DNA of 64,000 bases from Micromonospora andamanensis (GTDB lineage Bacteria > Actinomycetota > Actinomycetes > Mycobacteriales > Micromonosporaceae). The stretch spans positions 1 to 64,000 of the forward strand of contig NZ_BOOZ01000041.1 of the NCBI RefSeq assembly GCF_016863495.1. The letters run 5' to 3'. The position numbers were made by a program, and so were the translations under genes. This document shows, piece by piece, positions 19,679 through 27,016 of the stretch (position 1 is the first letter of the stretch; each line of letters starts with the position of its first letter). The notes beneath the pieces are model-generated. The model was not told where the DNA came from. It saw nothing but the letters and a program-made list of their open reading frames with translations, and made no database searches.

Positions 19679-20272
19679 TCACACGGCCCGGCGGCCCTCG
19701 AAGGCCCGGCCCAGGGTGATCTCGTCGGCATACTCCAGGTCGCCGCCCACCGGCAGCCCGCTGGCCAGCCGGGTCACCGCGATCCCCATCGGCTTCACCA
19801 TCAGCGCGAGATAGGTAGCTGTCGCCTCGCCCTCGGTGTTCGGATCGGTGGCCAGGATCAGCTCACGGATCGCGCCGCCGCCGAGACGCGTCATCAGCTC
19901 GCGGATGCGCAGATTGTCCGGCCCGATGCCCTCCAGCGGATTTATCGCACCGCCGAGGACGTGGTACCGACCGCGGAACTCACCGGTCCGCTCGATCGCC
20001 ACCACGTCCTTCGGCTCCTCGACCACGCAGATCACCTCGTCGGTACGGCGCGGGTCGCGGCAGATCCGGCACGTGTCGGACTCGGCGACGTTGTAGCAGC
20101 TGGTGCAGAACCGCACCAGCTCCTTGACCTTGCGCAGCGCACCGGCCAGCCGGTTGACGTCGGCCGGGTCGGCGGACAGCACATGGAAGGCGATCCGCTG
20201 GGCACTCTTGGGCCCCACACCCGGCAGCCGCCCCAGCTCGTCGATCAGATCCTGGATGGCGCCCTCGTACAT
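19679..20272 (-). CDS. recR: Recombination mediator RecR
   Basis: The 197-aa RecR acts with RecO/RecF to load RecA at gaps. Residues 13-28 hold the helix-hairpin-helix (GRLPGVGPKSAQR). The zinc finger cysteines are C56, C59, C68 and C71, followed by the Toprim domain starting EVICVVEEPKD. Length and motifs are standard. It follows the ybaB gene by 8 bp, the near-universal dnaX-ybaB-recR order. Confidence 0.97.
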   Translation of the reverse strand: MYEGAIQDLIDELGRLPGVGPKSAQRIAFHVLSADPADVNRLAGALRKVKELVRFCTSCYNVAESDTCRICRDPRRTDEVICVVEEPKDVVAIERTGEFRGRYHVLGGAINPLEGIGPDNLRIRELMTRLGGGAIRELILATDPNTEGEATATYLALMVKPMGIAVTRLASGLPVGGDLEYADEITLGRAFEGRRAV

Positions 20273-20280
20273 CTGCGGGC

Positions 20281-20613
20281 TCAGAACCCGGGCAGGCCGA
20301 GGCCGCCCATCCCGCCCGCGACCGGGCCCATCTTCTGCTCGGTCAGCTCGCGGGCCGCCTCGGTGGCGTTGTGCAGCGCGGCGACGACCAGATCCTCAAG
20401 GGTCTCCACGTCGTCCGGGTCGACGGCCTTCGGGTCGATCTTGATGCTCTTCACCTCGCCGGAACCGGCGACGACAGCGGTCACCAGACCACCGCCGGCA
20501 GTGCCTGTCACCTCGGCCTCGGCCAGCTCGGCCTGCGCCTTGGCGATCTGCTGCTGCATCTTCTGCGCCTGCTTCAGCATCTGCTGCATGTTCGGCTGTC
20601 CACCAGGCCGCAC
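20281..20613 (-). CDS. YbaB/EbfC-family nucleoid-associated protein
   Basis: The 110-aa DNA-binding protein has an N-terminal coiled helix (MLKQAQKMQQQIAKAQAEL) and a central beta sheet (TGTAGGGLVTAVVAGSGEV), the standard tweezer-like dimer fold. The C terminus ends in a Gly-rich tail (GGMGGLGLPGF), as is common for the family. It lies between dnaX and recR, all on the same strand. Confidence 0.95.
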   Translation of the reverse strand: MRPGGQPNMQQMLKQAQKMQQQIAKAQAELAEAEVTGTAGGGLVTAVVAGSGEVKSIKIDPKAVDPDDVETLEDLVVAALHNATEAARELTEQKMGPVAGGMGGLGLPGF

Positions 20614-20687
20614 GATGACTCCCTCAACTCGCCTACCCTGCCGCCGCCCACCCTAACGCCCCCCACCGACCCACCCCCCGCGCCGCA

Positions 20688-20713
20688 CCCCACCCCCTCC
20701 CGCGCCCCTCCCC
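20688..20713 (-). other. G-quadruplex-forming tract between dnaX and ybaB
   Basis: On the transcribed sense (minus strand) five runs of 3-5 guanines occur with 1-3 nt loops (plus-strand C-runs at 20688-20691, 20693-20697, 20699-20701, 20705-20708, 20710-20713). It directly follows the dnaX stop codon and can also pair with the adjacent C-rich stretch, so a plain hairpin is an alternative. Confidence 0.55.
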
Positions 20714-20733
20714 TCCGGGTGGGGTGGGGTGGG

Positions 20734-23700
20734 TTAGTCGCTGAGCTTTTCGACGGTGCCGAAGGCGTCGCGGAGCAGGCGGACGGCCTGTTCCTCGCTC
20801 GACTCGCGGGCGGTCTTCTCGTCGATGACCTCGTCGAGTGGTTCGTCACCCGGGTCAAAGCCCTCGTAGGCGGGAGTGGCGGGCGGCTGCGCACCGCCGG
20901 GACGTCCCGCGCCACCGCGCAACGGGCCGTCGAAATCCGGGTCGTACGGCGGCTCACCGGCGAACTCCACGTCCGCGGTCTGCCGGCCCGCCTGACCGGT
21001 ACGCGGACCCCGGCCGGCCGCCGCCGCCCGAGCCGCCGCGATCGCACTGCTCACCGGCGCGCCGCCGGGGCGACCGGATCTGCCGTTGCCGTTCGTCGCA
21101 GCCGTCTGCCGGGGCGCGACGTTCACCGCTGCCCCACCCGAAGCGGCGCTCGTCGCCCCACCCGAGGCGCTGCCCGTCGCGCCACCCGGCGCAGAGCCCG
21201 CCCCGCCCGACGCAGTGCCCGCTCCACCCGAGGCGGCGTTCACCGCCGCACCCGAGGTGGCGCTCGTCGCCCCACCCGAAGCGGTGCTCGTCGGGCCACC
21301 CGGGGTGGTGCTCGCCGCCGGGCCCGGGGCGGCGGCAGACGAGCCGTGCTGCGGGCTCGCACCGCGGCCCGCCGGGGCGCCGGGCGCGGTTGGTCCGTCC
21401 GCCGAGGTGTGCGACGCAGCAGTCCGAGGTGCGCTGGACGGGTCCGCCCCGGCCTCGGCGGAGGAGCCGCCCGGGCGGGCCGGCTCCGGCCACTCGTCGT
21501 CGGACGTGCCGTTGACGACGGCCGAGGCCGAGGCACTACCGCCAGGGCGGGCCGGCTCCGGCCACTCGTCGTCATCGGTCACGGTGGCAGCCGCGTCACC
21601 CGGCCGGTAGGTGTCGGAGGTGGCAGCCGGCCGCCCGGTGTCGGAGGTGCCACCGGAGCGGCCTCGGTCGGCTTCCGGTGTCGGTGCTCCCGGACCGGCG
21701 ACGCCCGGTGGGAGGGCGGGGCCGGCAGCGGGTGCGCCACGGGCCGAGCCGGGCGACGCTCCGCTCCGCTCGCCGGCCACCTCGCAGCGGATCTGCCAGC
21801 GCCCACCCAACTCCTCGTAGAGCGCGTCGGTGAGCACCTGCGCGTGGTCGGACATCATCCGGGCCAGCACCGCCGACTTCACGGTCAGCACGAGGGTGTC
21901 CCCGTCGAGGTCACGGACCACCGCGTCGCGCATCAGCGCGGCGATCCGCTTGTTGCTCCGGTTGACCTTGCCAACCACTTCCGGCCAGACCCGGCGCACC
22001 GCTACCGCGTCCAGTACGCCGGGGCTCACCGCGCCGGGGCGGGGCGGCTCCGGGGTTGCCGGATCGGGCATGACTGCCGACTGTGGCACGGGTCGTCGGG
22101 GCGTGGCCGCACCGTTTGTCGCACCGTCCTGAGTGCCGTCCGACCACACCGGACGACCGTCACCGGGGCCGGTGGCCGGGCCGTCAGCCGTCCCGTTCAT
22201 GCGGCGACCGGCGTCGACCCCAGCACCGGCTGCGGTACCGCCCGTACCCGACCCGGCCGTCGAGGTCACCCCGTCACGACCGGCGTTCTGAGTCGTGCCG
22301 TCGGGGCCGGCCGACGGCGACCCGACCCGACCGACACCCGACGTCGCACCGCCATGACCGACGTTCTCGGTCACGCCGTCGGGACCGGCCGACGCGTGGT
22401 GGCCAGCGGAATGACCGTTGCCGCGTTCGACCGACGGGGACGCGTTGCCGCGACTGGACGGCGGGACGACGCTCGACGAGGTGGCGGTAGCCGGCGCGGC
22501 AGCGCCGGTCCCGGCCCGGTTCGCGGCGGCAGCCGCGGGCGCGGCGGCAGGCTGGGTGCGTACCGCCGAGGGGTTGGTGGCGGGTGCGGAGCCGGCGGTG
22601 GCCGGCGGCGCGTCGGTGCCGGCCAGGGTGAGCCGTCGCTCCATGCGTTCGAGGCGCTGGAGCAGGCCGCCGGTGGCGTCGTCGACCCCCGGCAGCAGCA
22701 TCCGGGCACAGATCAGCTCCAGCAGCAGCCGGGGCGCGGTGGTGCCGCGCATCTCCACCAGGCCGTCGTGCACGATGTCGGCGCAGCGGGACAGGGTGCC
22801 GGGCCCGAGCTGCTGGGCCTGGGCGGCCATCCGCTCGATCTGGTCGTCCGGACCGTCGATGAGACCCTTGGTCACCGCGTCGGGGACCTGCTGGAGCACG
22901 ATCAGATCGCGGAGCCGTTCCAGCAGGTCGGCTGCGAACCGGCGGGGGTCGTGCCCGGCCTCGGCGACCCGGTCGACCGTGGCGTACGCGGCGGCGCCGT
23001 CCCCGGCGGCGAGGGCGTCGCACATCTCGTCGATGAGCGCCGCGTCGGTGACGCCGAGCAGTGCGGCGGCCCTGGCGTAGGTCACCCCGTCGGGGCCGGC
23101 ACCGGCGATGAGCTGGTCGAGTACGGAGAGACTGTCCCGGGCGCTGCCGCCGCCGGCCCGCACGACGAGCGGGAACACCGCCGGTTCGACAGGCACCCCC
23201 TCGGCCTGGGTGAGCTGCTCCAGGTACGGCCGGAGCACCTTCGGCGGGATCAGCCGGAACGGGTAGTGGTGGGTCCGCGACTTGATGGTGCCGAGGACCT
23301 TCTCCGGCTCGGTGGTGGCGAAGATGAACTTGACGTACTCCGGGGGCTCCTCGACCAGCTTGAGCAACGCGTTGAAGCCGGCCGACGAGACCATGTGCGC
23401 CTCGTCGATGACGTAGATCTTGAAGCGGCTGTTGGCCGGCGCGAAGAACGCCTTCTCCCGCAGCTCACGGGCGTCGTCCACGCCACCGTGGCTGGCCGCG
23501 TCGATCTCGATGACGTCGATCGAGCCGGCCCCGTCCCCGGACAGTGACCGGCACGAGTCGCAGGTGCCGCAGGGTTCCGGGGTGGGCCCGTGTTCGCAGT
23601 TGAGCGAGCGGGCCAGGATGCGGGCGCTCGAGGTCTTGCCGCAGCCGCGCGGGCCGGAGAAGAGGTACGCGTGGTTGAGCCGCCCGCTGCGCAGCGCCTG

Positions 23701-23784
23701 CGACAACGGCTCGGTGACGTGCTCCTGCCCGATGACCTCGGCGAAGGTACGCGGCCGGTACTTGCGGTAGAGCGCCAGTGCCAC
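20734..23784 (-). CDS. dnaX: DNA polymerase III subunits gamma and tau
   Basis: A 1016-aa clamp-loader ATPase. GTG23784 is chosen because AGGAGG lies 9 nt upstream and the conserved N terminus (ALYRKYRPRTFAEVIGQ) begins there. The open frame continues further upstream without homology. P-loop GPRGCGKT is at 44-51, zinc cysteines at C63, C72, C75 and C78, then VIDEAHM. Residues from about 390 to 740 and 800 to 990 are very long Ala/Gly/Pro/Ser/Thr-rich stretches, far longer than in Escherichia coli tau (643 aa). I see no slippery A-run that would make a short gamma form. Confidence 0.96.
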   Translation of the reverse strand: MALALYRKYRPRTFAEVIGQEHVTEPLSQALRSGRLNHAYLFSGPRGCGKTSSARILARSLNCEHGPTPEPCGTCDSCRSLSGDGAGSIDVIEIDAASHGGVDDARELREKAFFAPANSRFKIYVIDEAHMVSSAGFNALLKLVEEPPEYVKFIFATTEPEKVLGTIKSRTHHYPFRLIPPKVLRPYLEQLTQAEGVPVEPAVFPLVVRAGGGSARDSLSVLDQLIAGAGPDGVTYARAAALLGVTDAALIDEMCDALAAGDGAAAYATVDRVAEAGHDPRRFAADLLERLRDLIVLQQVPDAVTKGLIDGPDDQIERMAAQAQQLGPGTLSRCADIVHDGLVEMRGTTAPRLLLELICARMLLPGVDDATGGLLQRLERMERRLTLAGTDAPPATAGSAPATNPSAVRTQPAAAPAAAAANRAGTGAAAPATATSSSVVPPSSRGNASPSVERGNGHSAGHHASAGPDGVTENVGHGGATSGVGRVGSPSAGPDGTTQNAGRDGVTSTAGSGTGGTAAGAGVDAGRRMNGTADGPATGPGDGRPVWSDGTQDGATNGAATPRRPVPQSAVMPDPATPEPPRPGAVSPGVLDAVAVRRVWPEVVGKVNRSNKRIAALMRDAVVRDLDGDTLVLTVKSAVLARMMSDHAQVLTDALYEELGGRWQIRCEVAGERSGASPGSARGAPAAGPALPPGVAGPGAPTPEADRGRSGGTSDTGRPAATSDTYRPGDAAATVTDDDEWPEPARPGGSASASAVVNGTSDDEWPEPARPGGSSAEAGADPSSAPRTAASHTSADGPTAPGAPAGRGASPQHGSSAAAPGPAASTTPGGPTSTASGGATSATSGAAVNAASGGAGTASGGAGSAPGGATGSASGGATSAASGGAAVNVAPRQTAATNGNGRSGRPGGAPVSSAIAAARAAAAGRGPRTGQAGRQTADVEFAGEPPYDPDFDGPLRGGAGRPGGAQPPATPAYEGFDPGDEPLDEVIDEKTARESSEEQAVRLLRDAFGTVEKLSD
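21120..21330. repeat. Degenerate tandem repeat within dnaX
   Basis: Units of roughly 24-36 bp built around CCACCCGAGGCGG encode runs such as GGATSATSG, SGGAGTASGG and SGGATSAASGG in the disordered tail of DnaX. A second, cleaner duplication encodes DDEWPEPARPGGS twice, 72 bp apart (about 21473 and 21545). Confidence 0.65.
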
Positions 23785-24010
23785 GGCGTCCCGCCTCCTC
23801 TCGACCGAGCCATTCTGCGCCGCCCCGCCCCGCCTGACCACCCACCCCGCCGGGCCGCCCCGGGTGGCCCGCCCGGATCGCGGCATGTCGGGCCGTTGGG
23901 GCGATCCACTCGGGCCCCGCCGCACCACTGTCCGGCCCACTCGGCGTGCGGGCCCGCCGTCTGGCCCGCTGTCTGGCGGGCCGCCGGCTTGCGGGCCGTA
24001 GGTGATCCAC

Positions 24011-24070
24011 TCCGGTTGCGGCATCTTGCGGTCTCCACCGGCCGGGAAACCCCCAGATGCCGCAACTGGA
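24011..24070. repeat. Long interrupted inverted repeat (REP-like) between dnaX and SRP RNA gene
   Basis: Sixteen-base arms (24011-24026 and 24055-24070) pair with one G-T wobble and enclose a 28-bp GC-rich centre. The arms read GGTTGCGGCATCT and its complement. It lies in the 326-bp gap between the dnaX start and the SRP RNA 3' end, where no gene is visible; further GC-rich partial hairpins occur at 23930-24000. It could be a dispersed repeat element or a terminator of the SRP RNA. Confidence 0.6.
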
Positions 24071-24110
24071 GAACGCCGGGGCGCGCCGGAGGGCGCCGGA
24101 GACAGAAAGG

Positions 24111-24200
24111 CCCCCCGTGCACCCGGCAGAGCTCGCTTATCCTTGCTGCCTTCCGGCCCTGGGGAGGTTCACGAGATACCGCCGCACGGGAGGTGCCCCC
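24111..24200 (-). ncRNA. ffs: Signal recognition particle RNA (4.5S type)
   Basis: On the minus strand the universally conserved domain IV sequence appears: the asymmetric loop CAGGGCCGGAAGG, then CAGCAAGGATAAGC, matching the SRP54-binding hairpin and its GGAA tetraloop. The flanks CCTCCCGTGC (5') and GCACGGGGGG (3') pair, closing the rod. Ends are approximate. It sits upstream of dnaX on the same strand, its usual place in actinobacteria. It works with Ffh in co-translational membrane targeting. Confidence 0.88.
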
Positions 24201-24276
24201 AGCCTACCCGACCGACGGTGGATCTTCAGGGGGTGGTGGGGTGGGAAGCTCGGCGCGGACCTGTATCCTGGCTCGC

Positions 24277-24361
24277 GGAGGATTCGCCTAGAGGCCTAGG
24301 GCGCACGCTTGGAAAGCGTGTTGGGTTAACACCCTCACGAGTTCGAATCTCGTATCCTCCG
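24277..24361 (+). tRNA. tRNA-Ser (anticodon GGA)
   Basis: Class II tRNA with acceptor GGAGGAT pairing with ATCCTCC, discriminator G, anticodon stem CACGC/GCGTG and loop TTGGAAA (anticodon GGA at 24311-24313). It has a long variable arm and the T loop TTCGAAT. The CCA end is not encoded. It reads serine codons UCC/UCU. A hairpin follows at 24376. Confidence 0.97.
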
Positions 24362-24375
24362 CTCACCTGAGCAGT

Positions 24376-24409
24376 ACGAAGGGTCGGCCCCGACGGGCCG
24401 ACCCTTCGT
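24376..24409 (+). terminator. Terminator of tRNA-Ser
   Basis: A perfect 15-bp stem (24376-24390 with 24395-24409) and CGAC loop start 14 bp after the tRNA. It is followed by a weak T-containing stretch. Confidence 0.85.
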
Positions 24410-24450
24410 CGTCTCCACACCCCCGACCGAACTCACCCCAGCACACACCT

Positions 24451-24515
24451 GTCGATCGATCATGAAGTTGTTGTCACGCCACGCCGGCATCGATGGCAAC
24501 AAGTTCATGATCGAC
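24451..24515. repeat. Imperfect inverted repeat (REP-like)
   Basis: The left arm (24451-24475) and right arm (24496-24515) are complementary except for a 4-bp extra GATC in the left arm and a mismatch; the shared core is CATGAA-TTGTTG. The arms are less GC-rich than the surroundings. I believe similar cores occur between genes in Micromonosporaceae genomes, but I cannot confirm that here. Confidence 0.55.
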
Positions 24516-24564
24516 GCAGCGGGACGGTGGGCGGCGAGAGGTGGGAGGTAGGGGGAACGGTCGG

Positions 24565-24593
24565 TTGACGGTATATATCGGTGGACGTACTGT
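24565..24593 (+). promoter_or_regulatory. padR promoter with operator-like core
   Basis: A -35 box TTGACG (24565-24570) and a -10 box TACTGT (24588-24593) are separated by exactly 17 bp. The expected start point is about 24600, the A of the padR ATG, so the transcript would be leaderless. The spacer holds GGTATATATCGG, an AT-rich symmetrical core like known PadR operators. Confidence 0.7.
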
Positions 24594-24599
24594 AGGGGC

Positions 24600-24965
24600 A
24601 TGCAGGAACCTACCTTTCTGATCCTCACCGCGTTGGCTGCGCAGCCGTTGCACGGGTACGGCGTCATCCGGGCGGTCGACGAGCTGTCGGCGGGCGAGGT
24701 CAACCTGCGGCCGGGCACCCTCTACGGGGCGCTGGACCGGCTGGCCGAGCAAGGGCTGGTCACCGTCGACCGGGAGGAGGCCGTCGAGGGACGACTGCGC
24801 CGCTACTACCGACTCAGTGATGCCGGGGCCGCCGCGTTGCAGGCACAGGTCGAGCGACTACGCCGACACGCCGCCGCCGCAGAGGTCCAGCTGGGCAAGC
24901 GCCTGGGTGGTGCGCTGAGCTTCGGCCTGGTGAGCGCCCCGACCGCAGGCGAGGTGACCGGATGA
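24600..24965 (+). CDS. PadR-family transcriptional regulator
   Basis: A 121-aa winged-helix repressor. It has FLILTALAAQPLHGYGVI at the N terminus, the recognition region LRPGTLYGALDRLAEQGLV, and the wing VEGRLRRYYRLSDAGAAAL. The C-terminal dimer helix is short, as in the PadR-s2 subfamily. It overlaps the membrane-protein gene by 4 bp (ATGA), so the two are coupled, and it probably represses its own operon through the core at 24571-24580. Confidence 0.93.
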   Translation: MQEPTFLILTALAAQPLHGYGVIRAVDELSAGEVNLRPGTLYGALDRLAEQGLVTVDREEAVEGRLRRYYRLSDAGAAALQAQVERLRRHAAAAEVQLGKRLGGALSFGLVSAPTAGEVTG

Positions 24966-26104
24966 CCGCCGCCTGGCCGGCACCCGACCCCACCACCGCC
25001 GCCCGGCCGGCACCCGACCTCGAGGCCGCTGCCTGGCCGACCGCCGACAACCGGCTGGAGCGTGGTTATCGCGCGCTGCTGCTCGCCTACCCGCGTCGGC
25101 ACCGGCGGCGGCACGGCACCGAGGTGGTGACCACGTTGCTGGAGATGGCGGAGCCGGGCCAGCGCCGCCCTCGGGCCGGCGCGGCCCTGCACCTGATCGG
25201 CAGCGGTCTGCGGCTGCGGTTCCGGCTGCCCGCCCGCCGGCCGTTCATGGCCCTCGCGGCGCTGCTCACCGCGCTGACCGTGGGTGGCTTCGGTGCCGCC
25301 GCCGGCTCGTGGCTGGGTGCTCAGACCTTCGCCGACCTGCCCGACGAGGCCGGCATGGCCAGACTCACCCAGCAGGCCGGCGGAGACGAGACCCTTCACT
25401 CCTACTACTCGTCGTCGCCGTGGACCACCCAGACGACCCATTCATCCAGCCAGGTCAACGGCGCATGGGACGCTGAGCAAGTCCGCCAACGGCTCACCGC
25501 CGGCGGTTGGTCGCTCTCCGACTCCACCCCGCTCACCGGGATGTCGGGCACCGTCGATGACACTGGCTCGCTCGTCGAGATTCCGCTGAGCGGCACGCGA
25601 TTCACAGCCGAGTCGGCCGGCCTGATCATCACCGTGATGGGCTGGGACCCGGCAGCAAACAGCTCCGTCGACATCCGCAGTCATGTCTCGATCCTCGCGA
25701 TGCCGGATCGTACCGCCGCGTTCCTACCCCTGGTCGTCGTCGGCACCGCCGTCGGGCTGCTCGCCGGCTGGCTGATCGCGGCGGCCGTCGCGTACCGGAT
25801 GGCGGCAGCGTCGCCCGGACGCCGTCCCGCCGCCGTCACGCTCTGGGGCGGGGCCCTGGTGGCGCTGGCCCTACCGGCTGTCGCTCTCTACGGCAACGTG
25901 ATGCGGGTGCTCCGGGATGGCAACGCCGAAGGCGGCCCGCCGCTGACCGTGCACAGTGCCTTCACGCCCGGCGAGTACTACCCGTTCGGCCCGCAGTGGC
26001 TGGTGCTCGGGCTCACCGTCGCCGGGCTCGTGGTCGCCGTCGCCGCGATCCTCACCGCCCGTCCGGGCGAGCAACCACCACAGCCCCGCGTCGTACCGGG
26101 CTGA
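24962..26104 (+). CDS. Polytopic membrane protein coupled to the PadR regulator
   Basis: A 380-aa protein. Residues 1-28 are Pro/Ala-rich imperfect repeats. Then comes a charged helix ALLLAYPRRHRRRHGTEVV, typical of membrane proteins that follow PadR genes in actinobacteria. TM segments lie near 97-117, 255-280, 295-315 and 345-365, with an extracytoplasmic loop of about 140 residues between the first two. Function is unknown; the regulator pairing suggests a response to membrane-active compounds or export. Confidence 0.82.
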   Translation: MTAAWPAPDPTTAARPAPDLEAAAWPTADNRLERGYRALLLAYPRRHRRRHGTEVVTTLLEMAEPGQRRPRAGAALHLIGSGLRLRFRLPARRPFMALAALLTALTVGGFGAAAGSWLGAQTFADLPDEAGMARLTQQAGGDETLHSYYSSSPWTTQTTHSSSQVNGAWDAEQVRQRLTAGGWSLSDSTPLTGMSGTVDDTGSLVEIPLSGTRFTAESAGLIITVMGWDPAANSSVDIRSHVSILAMPDRTAAFLPLVVVGTAVGLLAGWLIAAAVAYRMAAASPGRRPAAVTLWGGALVALALPAVALYGNVMRVLRDGNAEGGPPLTVHSAFTPGEYYPFGPQWLVLGLTVAGLVVAVAAILTARPGEQPPQPRVVPG

Positions 26105-26120
26105 CGCGCGACAACGGGGG

Positions 26121-26151
26121 CAGGGGCCGTTCCGACCGGGAGCGGCCCCTG
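26121..26151. terminator. Terminator after the PadR operon
   Basis: A 13-bp stem (26121-26133 with 26139-26151, one wobble) with a 5-nt loop lies 17 bp after the stop codon. It also lies just beyond the end of the convergent small gene. Confidence 0.78.
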
Positions 26152-26207
26152 GTCATGCGCCGGGCCCGTCCCGGTCCGACACCCTTGGCGGTACGCGGAC
26201 AGCCTCC

Positions 26208-26450
26208 TCATCCCCGCACACGCGCCCAGGACACGAAGCGGTCGAACAGCCCGACCGCCGAGGTCGGGTCACCCAGTTCCGCGCTGGCCTGCGCGTACAG
26301 CGTCGCGAGGTGCACAAGCAGCGCGGCCCGATCCTCCCGGTACTCGCCGAGCAGCCGGAGCTTCGCCGCGCTGCACGGCCACCTGACGCCGCAGTTCCGA
26401 CAGCGCCACGTCGGGCGGGACGGCACATGTTCCGGGCGACGGCGACTCAT
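26208..26450 (-). CDS. Small zinc-finger-like protein of actinomycete family, unknown function
   Basis: An 80-aa protein. The N-terminal VPSRPTWRCRNCGVRWPC carries three cysteines in a C-x2-C-x6-C spacing, a pattern I recognise from small actinomycete proteins often located by XRE-DUF397 genes. The C-terminal half is helical and ends FDRFVSWARVRG. ATG26450 is chosen because the conserved part begins soon after. It overlaps a tiny upstream reading frame at ATGA. A metal-binding or protein-contact role is a guess. Confidence 0.65.
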   Translation of the reverse strand: MSRRRPEHVPSRPTWRCRNCGVRWPCSAAKLRLLGEYREDRAALLVHLATLYAQASAELGDPTSAVGLFDRFVSWARVRG

Positions 26451-26551
26451 CGGCGAGCCACCCCGACCGGACTGCCCCCGACAGCACCACGCGGCGCAGC
26501 GTCGCCACCTCGATCGACGGCCAGCGGCTGATGCACAGTGCGCTCCGACAC
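26447..26551 (-). pseudogene. Short ORF with perfect Shine-Dalgarno, probable frameshifted remnant
   Basis: GTG26551 is preceded by AAGGAGGTGA (26555-26564), the best ribosome-binding site in the window, yet the frame gives only 34 residues and stops inside the next gene's ATGA. The alternative frame from about 26570 to 26400 shows the GC-rich third-codon pattern of real genes and reads SRWPSIEVATLRRVVLSG. A single-base shift between the two would join them, so a decayed gene or a sequencing error is likely. Confidence 0.4.
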
Positions 26552-26564
26552 GGGTCACCTCCTT

Positions 26565-27016
26565 CAGTTCTCGGCCCGGACAGCAACCCCTGCCTCCGCT
26601 GGTTCGTCGGGGCTGAACCGTCTGTGCTCTCAGCTCGACAGGCGGCGCAGGAGCATCTACCTCCTCCCTCGCCGGCCCTCGACTGCCGCGACGTCCGAAC
26701 CCGCCCACCGACGCCGAGCCCGCCCACCGACGCCGAGCCGGCTCGGTAGCCCCGAGCCCGGCCGCCATCCCGACGCCACCGACAGACCCGACGCCCGGCG
26801 CCACCGTCAGGCACGACGCCGCCGGCACGTGGTGGATGGGGGCCGCCGTGGTTGCTCGCCCGGCGGCGGCCCCCCGATGTCACGACCGCCGGGTCAAGGG
26901 GGATGAACCTCCACCGGCCGCACCATCGATACCCCAACTTGCCGTAGGTAACGGGACAACTACATGGCGTGTGGGTATGGTCGGCGGATATTCGAGACGT
27001 CCGATGGGAGACGGCC
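26565..27016. other. Intergenic region upstream of the XRE gene
   Basis: About 450 bp without a convincing gene. The first 300 bp are low-complexity, with repeated CCGACGCCGAGCC-like units. A possible promoter for the XRE gene is TTGCCG (26939-26944), 16 bp, TACATG (26961-26966). Open frames here lack codon bias. Confidence 0.5.

Noticed and set aside
20371..23547. A 1058-codon open frame on the plus strand
   Set aside because: Antisense to dnaX, which has unambiguous clamp-loader motifs.
24277..24361. tRNA-Ser as an attachment site of an integrated element
   Set aside because: No integrase, no second copy of the tRNA 3' end, and the neighbouring genes look chromosomal.
24002..24370. Open frames across the SRP RNA and tRNA-Ser
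   Set aside because: They overlap two structural RNAs and show no coding bias or homologous sequence.
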